Source of the DNA: Paragordius varius
Taxonomy: Eukaryota > Nematomorpha
Direction: 5' to 3'
NCBI GenBank assembly: GCA_964247055.1
Contig: OZ176053.1
Span: 12,834,001 to 12,898,000 of the forward strand
DNA length: 64,000 bases
The notes below the pieces were generated by a model. That model saw only the letters and a list, made by a program, of their open reading frames with translations. It had not been told where the DNA came from and searched no databases. A program made the position numbers and the translations under genes. The stretch's first letter is position 1. Each line of letters starts with the position of its first letter. Shown in pieces: positions 13,380 to 25,879 of this stretch.

Positions 13380-14325
13380 CCCGTTGGAAGTAGCTCGCTA
13401 TGAGCCCTTAGCTAAAAAGAAAAAGAAAAATATTTTTTTCATTCTTCTGATTTAAGTGCTTAATGAAAAGCCTTGAGTCAATAAAAATATTGTCATAATA
13501 AATCTTGAAAATACCTTTATAGTAGCCAATAATTGAGTAAATGACCATTAAGAATTCCTCTTGAGAAAGGTTTTGAATGTCCTACAAGCATAAAAGAGTA
13601 TAAATTAGCAATTATTAATAAATAATATTAGCAAATTGTAACATGAATATAGATACAAAGTTAGTGATATGACGATAGTTATAAAATACTATGCACGATG
13701 ATGGATTCTTAAAAATAACAAAGTATGCAATTTGTTTAATTAATGGCTTCAAGGTACAGTTAGTTGATCTAGTTGATTATTTTGGATATGTTAAGGATCG
13801 AAAACTTAACCAAAATCGAATAAACTGGAGAAAATATGCCTTCGAAATAGCAATAAATCGACAACGATATTTGCTATAATAATAATAATATGAGTAATTT
13901 ATAATGCAAATTAATTTAATTCACAAAAACAACACATTTACGGACTAAATCTCAAACAATTATTTATTCTTCATTAGTTTTCTCCTTTTTAAACTTTTGA
14001 ATTTCTGATACTTAGTAGATTTAATCACTATCGTCTATCACTAACTTTGTATTAATATGAATGTTACTATTATATTATTTATTAATAATTGCTAATTTAT
14101 ACTCTTTTATGCTTGTAGGACATTCAAAAACTTTCCCAATGGGATTTTTTAATGGTCATTTACTCGACCATTGGATATTATAAAGGTATTTTCAAGATTT
14201 ATTATGACAATATTTTTATTGGCTCAAAATGGCTTTCCATCAAGCACTTAAATCAAAAGAATGAAAAAAATATTTTTATATTTTTTAATCTTTGTAGCTA
14301 AGGGCTCATAGAGAGCTATTACGAT
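13380..14325. repeat. IRX inverted-repeat element with short ORF
   Basis: The outer arms of about 300 bases (13380-13680 and 14040-14325) are inverted; 'TATGAGCCCTTAGCTAAA' near 13398 is answered by 'TAGCTAAGGGCTCATA' near 14296. The interior has a 62-codon plus-strand frame (13691-13879) and a piece shared with R2 (13890-14010). A second copy lies at 51665-53290, split by another element, with the frame not preserved. The right arm runs straight into R1 copy C, and the second copy is likewise next to R1, so IRX and R1 may be parts of one larger unit. Its function is unknown. Confidence 0.6.
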
Positions 14326-14331
14326 TAATTA

Positions 14332-15893
14332 CACTAGACAAGAAATTTTTTGCCAGAGTTATTTGCATGTTCTGATTCATTTTAACAGAATCTGATATTA
14401 GAATTAAAATCTTAATTTAATTTTTATCAATTTATTTATAAATGTGTTGCCTTAAATATGCCACAGATGCCCATTCGTAATATATCGTTCGAAAGAGTTA
14501 TAAAAACTCAATAAAATGCATACTAATATTTACATCGTTAGTTATTGGAAGCGACAACGCAAAGTAGAGCTTTTTTCTTAATCAATATATTTTTAAAACT
14601 AATAGATGAAATAGGTCAAACTTTGTATGAAATGAATGTCTTAAAAAGATGACAGAAGCATGTTATTTTGAATAAACTCATTTTATCACATAATTGAACA
14701 AAGATATTCAGTGAAAATGAGATATTTATTCAAAATAATTTTTTAATAACTAAAAAACTTATATAGTAGCATATGCAGTAACAGATTGTTAGTGCGCAAT
14801 AATCTAAAAAACACAAAACAGGGGGATATCATGTATAGTGTATACAAAATCAGGGGACAATCCTGGTATATGTAAAAATGCGCATTTGGTTTTTGTAAAA
14901 TTGCGATGAAAATTGTAAAAATATTAGTGAAACAAATTTCCCAGATTTCTTATAAAAAATGTTAATTTTTCATTTAATGGTAGACCATTCGTGATTTGAA
15001 TTATGGAACTGTATATAAATACAATTAGAAATTATACAAGATCTTTATTTAAATTATTACTTGCTTTTCTCGTATTTAAAATTGAATAAGCGTGAGGTGT
15101 AAAATTATAATATTTTTAAAATTTGGGGTTTTTTGTTAAAAATAAATCACATGAGTTTACTTATTAAATGCATTACTTATATTATTTTTTATTAACCTCT
15201 AAACATTATTAACAGCTAAACTTTTAGATTTCTTGATTTTTTTTTGTAGTACAACATCTTATCTTCAAGTAACGTTATCTAAATTGGATATATCCTGTAA
15301 TACATTTCTAGAAGTTTGTTGAATATTGGTATTGTGGCTTTATTTTCTCTGAGTATTCATAAACATTTAATAATTTTCAATAAAAACCATTATAAATATT
15401 TATCACAAAAATTTTTTTTTAGTTTTTCAATACCAAATGTGCCGACCAAATGTTCTCAATTTTCATATTTTGATTATCATTCAGTCTTATTTATAAACAT
15501 ATATCCCCCTATTTTGTGTTTTTTAGAATATTTTGCACTAACAATCTTTTGCTGCATACGCTACTGTATTAAAATATATTAACTCCACCCAAGTCAATGA
15601 ATGAACTATCTAAAAATATAATCAAAATTATTATTAAAATTTACATCGTGAGATTATTAAGACCTTTTAAATTAAAACTTTCCAAATATATTTTTCTTGT
15701 CTATTAAATTCTCGGTACCGGGTTTATTATATAGTTACACTAACTAAATTTATGTGAAATCAAAAATTTTAAGTTACTGGATTAAACGATAAATATTTAT
15801 CAATAAACAATTATAATTGCAAAAGTTTTATTGATTAAAATTTATATGATTTTTAAAAAAAAATATATACAAAAAATGCCAGGAGTAAAGATT
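14332..15893 (+). repeat. R1 composite repeat, left part, copy C
   Basis: It starts with TA then CACTAGACAAG and follows the left part of copies A and B. It is split by a TIR element (14764-15566), then resumes with 'AAGTCAATGAATGAACTA' and stops near 15893. The palindrome centre and the right part are missing. Confidence 0.65.
14764..15566. mobile_element. 803-bp TIR element with TA target duplication
   Basis: The left end is (T)AGTAGCATATGCAG and the right end reads, in complement, CAGTAGCGTATGCAG. Similarity continues for about 32 bases to 'GATTGTTAGTGC', present at both ends in opposite orientation. TA flanks both sides (14762-14763 and 15567-15568). Comparison with R1 copies A and B shows uninterrupted sequence at this point, confirming insertion. 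TA duplication with such TIRs points to the Tc1/mariner superfamily. The 88-codon frame at 15316-15582 runs past the TIR and has no transposase motif, so the element is non-autonomous. Confidence 0.8.
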
Positions 15894-15894
15894 A

Positions 15895-16068
15895 ATGGCT
15901 GCTAGCCCACAACAAGTTGAAGCCGCAAATCAGGAAATGCAATTAACGACGATAGGCATACCAACAAAAGATAGCAATAAAAGAACAGCACCGAGTAATA
16001 TCCATATATCCATAACAACAACGAAATTTCCCTGATCGCCTTACTATGGGGGGGGGGGGGGAACATAA
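15895..16068 (+). pseudogene. Short coding-like fragment, unrecognised
   Basis: Directly after R1 copy C ends, an ATG at 15895 opens a frame of 46 codons beginning MAASPQQVEAANQEMQL. It is closed by TGA at 16033-16035 and then continues in frame as SPYYGGGGGT to a TAA at 16066-16068. Base composition is much less AT-rich than its surroundings and the amino-acid mix is protein-like. It may be the start of a transposon or host protein carried in as a fragment. The 14-base G run lies in it. I do not recognise the family. Confidence 0.35.
16048..16061 (+). repeat. Run of 14 G
   Basis: An uninterrupted G14 tract lies in otherwise AT-rich DNA. In the overlapping coding-like frame it encodes glycines. 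Its length may be uncertain because of sequencing error. Confidence 0.8.
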
Positions 16069-16379
16069 TGTTATTATTTATTGACATTTATAATACAAAT
16101 TATTTAAAAATACATAAATATACCTGTGAAAGTTAGAAAAATTTAACTCAATAAATCAATTTTATACATTATTCATATCATGTGCCTAATAATTTAATCG
16201 TGAAAGCTGCTCTCATTGCAAAAATATCGCTAAAATAAATCAGTTAATTTTAGCATATTTTATGTTAGCTCCAAAAAAGTCTTAATTTTGACCATCCATT
16301 GTAAATCTGTTTTAATATTAAGGCATAATGCCGCAATCTAATTATCATTAAATCGTATGGTATGACTGAGGGGTCATTT

Positions 16380-16900
16380 GTAAACTATTCCGTAGCCCCT
16401 ACACAGGATACTAGCATTATTAAGTCATGCCATATTCTTTTAGGGGTATGTGTACACTACATCTTAAGATGCACTCTTCCCTTTGCCTTTCACATTATAA
16501 TCATTTATCGATAAAAATAGATCTCTACTCTTGATGAGTCCAGACCATCTGAAACGATTTAGTCTCATTTATTGTTTATATGTTTTATTTCAGTAGATTC
16601 TATATTATCCTAATTCTTCACTTTGCTCTTTATCACACCACACATTACCCCAACTATTTCCTGCTTTTCTACTGTATTGCCCATTTTAATATCATTGTTG
16701 GCTATACAACTGCATCATCAGTCTTATACTTAACTTTTATGTTAAGATTTATGTCCCATATAACATTTGAGATCTTTGGATAATTTTCACTAGTTCAATT
16801 TTTTACATTATCATCACTGCTGCTAAAATTCTAAAATATATTGACTCCACATTCTTTTTTATACAACCTTTTTAATCTTATCTGTAGTTTTTCTGACCAA
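16380..16900 (-). pseudogene. Possible LINE carboxy-terminal remnant
   Basis: Read on the minus strand, a stretch near 16580-16500 gives RLNRFRWSGLIKSRDLF, resembling the 'RLRWxGHxxR' block found after the reverse transcriptase domain of many LINEs. The neighbouring sequence is less AT-rich than the background but too decayed to follow. The next 400 bases to about 17340 are similar in composition and carry no motif I recognise. Confidence 0.3.
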
Positions 16901-17353
16901 ATTTTGTCGTTTTTTCTTTTTAACTTTTAAAACACATAATGTAATGCATTAATCCTTTAATTCCCTAATGATTTAGGCACGTCTGACGGAATTAGGTCAT
17001 TTGCATAAAGATAACACACTGTTAATTCTTGAATTCCCAAATGTGCCTCATAAACAACGAATGCTGACTCCAGATACGCTGAGGTCTTCAATAAATACGG
17101 ATATGCCGCACATGCATTTTATGATATTTTTGTAACGGTCAGGCACATTTTTTGTCTTAAACTCTATGGTACTTTGCGGTAATTTTTGAAAGAGTTTCAC
17201 TATCAGCAAACGGTGTCCACCATCTCACCTAAGCTTAGGCGTTAGGATGTTAACAGCACAAAAATCTACCGCAAGAACTCTCATCCCTCCACTTTAAGTC
17301 CGAATAAGCCCTTTTTTAAATATTTTTTGTATTTTTGATTTTTTTGCTTTTTC

Positions 17354-17396
17354 CATATATACATATATATATATATATATAATATGTATATATATA
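17354..17396. repeat. TA microsatellite
   Basis: About 40 bases of alternating TA with small interruptions border the 3' side of the LINE remnant that follows on the minus strand. Confidence 0.9.
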
Positions 17397-17399
17397 CCC

Positions 17400-20300
17400 T
17401 ATATGTGTAAGCAATTGCTCCTCCAACCCTGCTTTTTGACCATGGTAGGAATCAATACCAAATTTTTTCTTCGGTCTCAACATGGCACTTCTTTTCGAGA
17501 TTTACCTTTTAACACGTTGGCCAAATCTGTAAGACAACTACATCTTTTTCCCATAATCTTAAGTGAACCATCCGATCCAAAGTTGCCAATTAATTAAGAA
17601 AAATTAATTCGTATGAATTTTTCCCTCCTTTGTGTTGTGATTGATCCGATCCTCCCACACCGATTGAAACTTAACACATGAATTTAGCAATGTAGGATGA
17701 GTGACCTTGATGCAATCTACAAAGCCACCGTAGTCTTATATAGCAAATCATCTAGTTTGCTTCTGTTACTTACTCGATACACACTTATATAATCGTATTT
17801 AGAGATGTTCTCAAAGCTTCTAATGCCGGAGTCAATAAAGCTGTCTAGTATCGAGACACATCCTGTGGGTTAGTTTATCATCATCCGTACAGAGTTAAAA
17901 GAATAATAGGAGGCTTTTTAAAGATGCAATTCTGCAGCACGCGCAAGAAGAGTATTCTCGCTAAGTGTAATCGGTTGGTTATTTCCTTAGACATCCCCCT
18001 ACCCCAGCTGTTTAACCCCAAGATATAAAAAGCTCTGCACATCCTCGATCATCGATCCTCTCAATACAATCGGCTGGTAACTACGTCCGGAGTGATACCT
18101 GATAGCTACACTTGGGTTTTTAAGGTTAAAATAATAACGTCAAACATCCGGAGTGTACTATCGATTTCCAATCGATTCCGTTCATCACGAGAGTGTCACA
18201 GGAGAACTATATACACAAAGACAAGTAATGTCCGCACCCTATCTTGCTTCGAAATCAAGCCACTGAGAATTGACTCTAGAGGTTGTTTCGAATTTCTCCA
18301 AAATATTGGAAATAATCGCTTCTCTTAGATGCCCTTTTCTGAAAATGTTCAAAGAGTAGGTGACCCCTGCTACCTTACCACCGCATTCCAAGTTAACCCA
18401 GTCCTCGCCATTTGACTTGACCCTAACCTTGTTGCCTAGCCCCAAGCCGCGCCCGTTAGCCAAATACTTTGGGGTACATCCGCATTGAACTAGGAATTTT
18501 AGGAGTGTTTGATGTGGTTTACAGTCAAAGCTCCATCTAAATAGGAAAGACGGCATGTGTAGCTTTCTCCATATAGATTTTATTCATCTCATCATATGTA
18601 TCAGGTGGATTGTGGTCCTAAGATTTCATAACCCACACGCGTATCGGACATGACTCCAAAGTTTCTAAAACGAGCATCTATCACCCGTTTAAGATTTTTC
18701 CGCCAACATTAAATAAAGAGGCGGTATGGTTTAGGGTCTTCCTGCTTACTTTTAGGTATATATATTGCAGATATCCAGAGCCTTCGTTCTTCTGGTACTA
18801 CGCCCGACGTCCAAACTACATTAAAATTCCTTCCAAATGCTTAACAGCACAGTATGATTCGATTGCAACATTATCGATACCGCACGCTTAACGAAATTTC
18901 ATCGAACGGATTTAAGCTTTTATTTCAGCCAACATCAAGTGCGCTGAACAAGCTCGATGGTGGGAGACCATAGTCATCACTTGTGTGCAAGGCTTCATAA
19001 AATATATCCAGGAATCGGTATCCGCACCCTTGGCTAAATTACGCCTTCTGTCCGTAGCCACCTTTAACCCAATTTAATTGTCACAGTTAGCCTCTTTGAT
19101 GCAGCAGAGCGTTCTTTAATCGCCATTAGGTTCTCCACTTCTTCCGCCTTCGTATGAGTTCCAAAATTGCCCTCATTACTTGCTTATTAAGAGTTTTGTA
19201 AGTCAGGCGCGAAATCGTGCTTTTCCTTTATCATCTCTGCACCACCCCAGACTGGAAGCATATTGACCTGTGTACAACCAATATAGCTTTTGGTTTTCTT
19301 GAAATAGTTGAACTTCTACATTTCTATGATCTTAACCTTTGATTAATTTAGATTTAACATCCTTATCGTACCCTTATTACATTATTGCTTAGCAGTTTAT
19401 CTTGCCTTCTCATGGCCACATTTTCGTATCACAGATTTTTAACGCTTTAAGGATCATATAATAAGACATTTGTCACTAACCGACCGCCCACTTTAGATAC
19501 CATTTGATCGTATTTGACCTTCCCGTTCGGTTTTACCCAACTTTTTATTTACCAAAATGATTTGCTGTACTTACATTCGGTATCTTTTAGCCTGCCTTTA
19601 GACACACATATATTACCGCTTTCCGATATCGGCCTTGATTCTGTTTGCAATTATATTATAGTGTTATACAGAATCACAATTGAGAGCGTCAAGACCTATT
19701 GCCGCATTGAAATCGCTTAGCACAATGAGGCTCTACCACAACATTTGACACATCTACAGATTTTTTTAAAGAAAGCGCCTTAAACCCAGGTCATTAGGGT
19801 TGGATCATAAACCGACAACAGCGTAAACTTCTTTCATATTGTAAGTTTCAATCTTGCTTTTCGAGAACAACTAAGGTAAACATTTTAAACGCTAGAAACC
19901 CACAACCGCCTATTCCATTCGTACAGGGACTGAATAGTAGCATAAGCCACTACACATATATTCAGTAGCTAACGAAATACGGTGATCTTGTATTGCGATG
20001 TCGGCAATATTCTGTATCTCGCGCCTACGAACACAAGTTGGTTTCTTAACTGATCCATGAGAATACCAACATTTAAGTGCCAAACTGTACGGGTACACTC
20101 TTTGACCTTGGGAGCCGCAAATCATTACATGACGAACTAATGGCTTTAGAAGTAGAGTAAGAAGTTTATAATGTGTCATGATTTGTATTTGTATGTTTTA
20201 GTATTTTCATATATATTGATTAGCAGTTGTGCCCTGGCAGCTTAAGGTGTGCTAGATTTTAGCAATGCTCGTCTATCACCTATATCGCCGGGCATTGATA

Positions 20301-20890
20301 TTCACATCTATTCACCTATCGCAATTACTGAGATTGACAGGGTTGCCCCACAGCAGCACTGCATAGCAGAATATTATCAAAAAAATGCAGGCTGACCAGG
20401 CACTGTAAAAGTAGACATCATCCTTAGTAGCCAGCTGCCGCAGTAGGATAATTACTTAAATCCAATGTTTTACGCAAAACAAAGCAGCCACCATCACTGC
20501 CACATCGGTGAATCCACCTTTTAAGCTAGACTTCATCTGTCGTTAGCCGACCCGTGGAGCAGACTATCGAAGCCGCCATACCATTTGTTTACATCCCATG
20601 CATGTTGGTAACATCACATGAGGATTTAATTATCTCGACCACTAACGACCATTCTTTCCACATGCGTAATTTTACAAACTTAAGGACAGAGTTGTACAAC
20701 GGCCACAGCCATTTCCACCTCGTCACCAACTAAGACACAGTCAAAGTCTGCACGGACCCATCAATATGCCATCCCTGTTAGTCCCCCTCTTGACCTCATA
20801 TACCCTTTTTCGAATGTAGGTTCCCAGCTTAGTTCCCGTTCGCCGTCATTCAAACACTGACATTGCCCAATGATCGACGCGGGGTAAGAA
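17400..20890 (-). pseudogene. Old LINE, endonuclease and RT remnants
   Basis: The whole block is distinctly less AT-rich than its flanks. Read on the minus strand it shows a degraded LINE: an endonuclease start with a 'LNVG' signature near 20090-20060, a linker, then RT motifs such as LFNVGGKILN near 18720-18690 and KATHAVF near 18570-18545. The latter is followed by the FD...PHQTLLKFLVQCG block retained in the 105-codon frame 18556-18239. The RT part matches the plus-strand LINE at 54690-55400, so both belong to one family. Many frame changes and stops show long inactivity. The segment 20200-20890 has no protein motif and could be its 5' untranslated region or another element. Frames at 17403-17597, 18092-18328 and 19514-19720 on the other strand are shadows. 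Confidence 0.7.
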
Positions 20891-20899
20891 AATGACTCA

Positions 20900-22363
20900 T
20901 AGTTTCAAACGTTTTTGAATATTGTTAAATGCCATTCAAGTCCTTTTCCTTTCAATAATTTATTCTAACTGGATGATGGAATCTAAAGAGAAAAAGTTAA
21001 GAGATTAATGGATGTTAGAAATTTTAATTATTTTAGTATTTTTTATGTTTGGATTTATTTTAATATCAAAATTCTTTTCTTTAAAATCAGCTCAAAGCTC
21101 ACCCTTATTTGAAACCTATATATTTAGGCTATTATTCTCCATTTTTCGGTACTTTCTAGCTTAATTGTATAGGACATCATTTTTATCCCTGTGTGAGTGT
21201 TATGGCTTACTTTCGGACGGTATTATTCTCACGTAAATGTATTATTAAAAATATAATTAAATATCTGACATCAAAAAATATCTTTTGAATAGATGCATTC
21301 TCTGTTTAAAAATAAACCAGGGAAATATGATGAAACTAGTAAAAACGGTGAAAAAAACACTCATTCTATATTCGATGATGCTGAACATCTCTGTTACAGT
21401 CAAATAAATGAGTTATACGTTTTTAAATTAATAAATTGTTTTTTTACAACTTGCTAAAATATAAAACGAAAATTTTTTTGTGAGATGATGTTTAGGGTCA
21501 TTTAATATTAATTTTCTAGCGTATAAAACTATTTTATTTAGGTTCCAAATGCTAAAATATAAAATACCTCAATAAAATTTTGCCAAAGTATGCATTTTTA
21601 TCTAAAAAATTTCGATATATGGCATATATTACAAATTATTATAGTGCAACAGCATTGTGAATATCTAGAAAACTAGCCCCTTTTGATCAGAGTCAAAAAA
21701 AACTTTTGAAGCTTCCACAAAATAATAAAATTTGATATAAATTTTATTAAATATAGATCATGAACTATTATGATAACGTTTTTAATACAAATTATTTAGC
21801 TTTGACCAAATGTTAAATATAATTTTCGAGAATTTTAGAATATTAGATACCGAAATTATGACAAAAGAATTTTTTTAATAGGCCTAATACAAGATATTTT
21901 GTGCAATGTGTTTAACTAGAGTTTTATTTTATGGGATGGTTTTAAAACCCGCCCGAAACAAAAACTTAATTTCCGAATAAATACCAATATAAGAAAAACT
22001 ACAATAACTAATTGCTCCATATCGACCAATTACAACATTATTTGTATGAAATTTTAGCTTTAAAAAGCGATTATTTAAATCCATAAAATATAAGGCGAAG
22101 TTAGGCGGAAATCGAAATTGTACAAAAAATACAAGAATAATCTTTTCATATTTAAATTACCATTTAAAGGTGTATTTTTATAGCTATCTATATACATTCC
22201 ACATTATTTACCGGCAAAAATATGAGGTGTAGCTGTTTTTTACTAAGATACATTTATTTATAATTTAATAAAGAATATATTCCCTATATCCATTATTTTG
22301 AACATCATATTATAAATTTTATTATTGAAGTGTACATTTATAACATCCTCATTTTTATTTAAA
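20900..22363. other. AT-rich region, nothing recognised
   Basis: No gene, TIR or repeat could be supported between the LINE remnant and the hAT element. Confidence 0.5.
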
Positions 22364-22371
22364 CTCCATTA

Positions 22372-24202
22372 CAGTGATACTCAAACCGCGGCCGCGGGCC
22401 GCATTCGGCCCTAAGAGTGCTTTAAAATTGCCCTATGACCAAATTGATACATAAATTATTTTTTTGATGAATTTTTAAATTACGCATAAGCGAATTTTCG
22501 CGTATTTTAATATTAATTTATTTTCTTTAAAGTTAATTTTGGTATTTTTTATTTTTTACCCAATTTGAAAAGTAGAAAAATTTTCCTACATTAAAATGAT
22601 TTCAAAATTTTGGCAAACGTTGTTTCTGTTTCTGCATTTTATTTTATTTTCTATTTTAATATTTTTATTGCATTCCTTTTTTGTAACCTTTCACCCAAAC
22701 TTGCATATTCTTTTCATTGCTATCTTACATCATTTTCTGATACTCATTTCCATAAAATATTTATCAAATCAACATCATTAAATTTCGTCCTGTTTTTTTA
22801 TGGCATATTCAAAAAATTATACTCCTATTTAAGAAAAATTTACATAATATTTAAACATAAATTAAAAGGATGACATTTAAGCTAAAAAACGTAAATTATC
22901 CGATGAAAATTGCTCCTTTAAAAGAATAGGAAAAAAATTTTTTTGTCGTTTTTAAAAAAATGTTGTTTCCTGCTTTATATGTAAGCACCACATAATTATA
23001 AAAAATACAATATGGAAAGACATCTCAATGTGCGCTCTTCATGAGATTTTGCAACGACAACATAATCAACGAGTATTTATTTTTACCAATGAATAATACC
23101 ACGAAAAGAAGTAATTTCCTAGAAATGATTAGCATTTTTTTCGATAATAATGGCATATCTATGAAAAAATTGGTTTTGTGCACAGATGGCTGTCCCTCTA
23201 TCATTGGAATAAACAAAGGAATTATTCCCATTTTGAAAAACAAATATAATTTGCAAAATATGTTATCCTTTTACTGCTTTATTCATCAGCAACTTGGTTT
23301 CGCGTATAAAAGATGAATCACTCAATTCAGTAATAAAAACGTTTGTGGATATAGTTAACCGTGACAAAAAATTCATCGGCCTTAAATTCAAAAACCTTCT
23401 GAAAGATATCCACAGTGAATCTGACCCTTTTTGTACACCGCTGTGCGATGGCTTAACCTTATCAAAGTATTAAGTAGATTTTTTGTTTTAAGGCATAAAA
23501 TTCTATTAATTATAAATCATAACAGAAGGTTTATCGAGGAAAATAATAGTGACAAACAGTGGGTTTTATTAGCCTACCTTTGCGACATTACCGGGGAGGT
23601 TATCATTTAACATTTTTATCTAATGAGATGAGAATTAAGAAATATTAAAAATTGCTTAGAACTGAAAATCCATGGCATATGGATATATCCAATATTAAGC
23701 AACTTGAGCATTTCGGTTTTGACAGGCGCATATCATTGAAATATTCGTAGATCTTAAATATGATTTCAGGAGGCTAATTAGGAGAATCGTGGGGAAGAAA
23801 GAAATGTAGAGTTTTGGCAAGATGAGCCAAATACTGTTTTTCCTTCAACTTACACGTGTGAGGCGGCATATTCAAAAATAAAGTATGTCAAGAATACATA
23901 CAGAAATCGCTTAACCGATGATCATATGGACGATGTATTAAGATTGGCCTGTCATGAGGCAAAACTTGTCAAAAATTATTGGTTAATATCAAAATAAATG
24001 ATAACGAAATATTTTAATTTTTTAAATGGTGCATTTTTAGCTGGATTTACATGCGATCCGCAAAAATTTTATTGTGCAGAGAGTATAATTATGTGCATAT
24101 GTGTCAAATAACTATAGAATATTTGCCATTATAAGGTTCATGGCCCTCGAAAAAATAATATATTTAATTTGGCCCGTCAAATTTTTTTGCTGAGTACCAC
24201 TG
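22372..24202 (+). mobile_element. hAT transposon with TIRs and 8-bp TSD
   Basis: The left end starts CAGTGATACTCA and the right end, in complement, CAGTGGTACTCA, giving 12-base TIRs with one mismatch. The flanks are identical 8-base duplications, CTCCATTA at 22364-22371 and 24203-24210, the length expected for hAT elements. A GC-rich subterminal stretch follows the left TIR (22385-22412), echoed by 'GGCCCG' near the right end. Total length is 1831 bases, shorter than full-length relatives, which fits the internal deletion seen in the transposase. Confidence 0.9.
22873..23996 (+). pseudogene. ZBED5-like hAT transposase, broken
   Basis: Coding similarity starts near 22880 with KRKLSDENCSFKR, typical of the amino end of ZBED5/SCAND3-like transposases. 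Most of the zinc-finger region is lost. The frame at 23041-23316 then carries NEYLFLP and LCTDGCPSIIG, the second containing the catalytic DD-type CTDG block, followed by FIHQQ. Further on, FPSTYTCEAAYSKIK (about 23840-23885) and RNRL mark the carboxy-terminal hAT dimerisation domain. Several frame changes and stops separate these blocks, so no active protein is made. The 72-codon minus-strand frame at 23025-23243 and the hydrophobic frames at 22596-22873 are shadows or chance. Confidence 0.85.
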
Positions 24203-24210
24203 CTCCATTA

Positions 24211-25879
24211 CCTTTTGGGGTTCTATATCCCAGGGCGATTAAATATAATATTGAATTAAGCCGAAATTAAAAATACTTTATTTAGGATTTAAGGGGCATT
24301 TAGGTGGCGCCTTTTTTTTCATTTTCAATCGCTATTCAATAAGCAATAACTGTATAGTATGCCAGCAAAAACTTGATATATTTTGATTTCAAAATCACTA
24401 GTTCGTTAAATCGTGTTTAGGAGCCGTATTTTAGACTCTAATAGTCACCAAAGGTAAAGAATATACGCTTTTTTAATCCATGACAACTATGTTTAATAAT
24501 AAGATCTGGGATATAAAACTACCCAAGGTATTCAGACCCAAAAAGTGAAAAAGGTATGCAGTATTAAATAAATTTATTTAAATTTAGTAGTTATTTCAAT
24601 ACTTGTTCGCACTTTAGATAATATTATTAAGGGTGATTATAAATTTGGGTTTAGTATTTTTTCATTTGATATAAAATTTTTTAATAACTCTCACTAATAT
24701 TAGCGAAACTGTGCATATAATTGATTTGCACCTATACAGCGATGTTTTGTAAACAATTTTAATTAGTTTTATTGGTGAAATAAGGGTTCAAATATACATT
24801 AATAAAAATATTTTAGTGAATTTTTAAACATAAAATCACAATTACCTCTGGTTTTGATTTATTAAATTTGATTTGAAAATTCACCAAAATTAAGTTACCA
24901 AGCATTCATAATTATCAATTTGTTAGCATCACCGAATTTAGAAAAGCATTTTAATAATATATACGGCAATATACCGTTTCCATCCTGCCTTAAAGTACTA
25001 TGAAGTACGCTTCAATAAATTGCTAAAAATTATTTTAAAAAAGCCACTTTTTTAAAAATATTTTCAGATGCTTTCCAAATATAAAATTTTATTGTATATT
25101 CATTTTGCCTTTATTTTAAAAGAACTGGCCCATATTAGTGTAGCTCAAAATTTTGGGACTTTCGGAGCCCACATCTATAAAATAATTTTTTTAAAAAAAA
25201 TGATTTGCTTTTTATATGTAGTTTATGATATATTTTAATAAAATTTTTTGAATTGAGCCTTTATTCACCAAAAAATATATTTAAAAATGGATGTACTGAT
25301 ACGGAGCACTTATTACAAAAGTGTAAATAACTCTCTTAACATACACACAATTATTTCAGTCTTTTTCAAATTGGGGTCCAGTATGTTTTTTAACCATGGC
25401 AAAAGTTTGCACTCATATAACATAAATAAACGGTAAGAACTCATTCAAAAATACATGATTACTCAAATAAAGTTTAACCAAAAGGTAAAAATTAAGTCCA
25501 CATGACATGTGTGCATTAGCAAAATAAAAAATAATAAACCAGTTTGTTTGTATGTTAGATGTGATTTAAATAAAAATCTAGCTTTAACATTTAAATAAAC
25601 ACGATATGAAAAAGGGTTCTAAAATAAAAAAACCGTCATTTGATATGGAACTTGTTAAAAAAACTAAATTTTAATTAATATTTTATTATATATATAAATT
25701 TATTAGGATAGAAGCATAAATTGTAATTGGAATTGTTTCTTTCGATAGTTTTTAAATATATCAATTTAAATTAAACTAGTATATTTAGATACCCCATAAA
25801 TGCAAATGTATCATTTTTACTAAACTAAAAGCACCATGAAAATCCTGTTACATTTTCAATCAGAATATATGTATTTGAT
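24211..25879. repeat. AT-rich region with an FB1-related fragment
   Basis: The part at about 24960-25400 resembles one arm of FB1 and the copy at 38800-40060, sharing 'AAGTACTATGAAGTACGCTT' near 24991 (compare 39308) and 'GGAGCCCACATCTA' near 25166 (compare 39488). The rest has no recognised feature. Confidence 0.5.

Noticed and set aside
22596-22873. Hydrophobic frames of 61 and 87 codons as membrane proteins
   Set aside because: They lie in the T-rich leader of the hAT element in overlapping frames; T-rich DNA gives such frames by chance.
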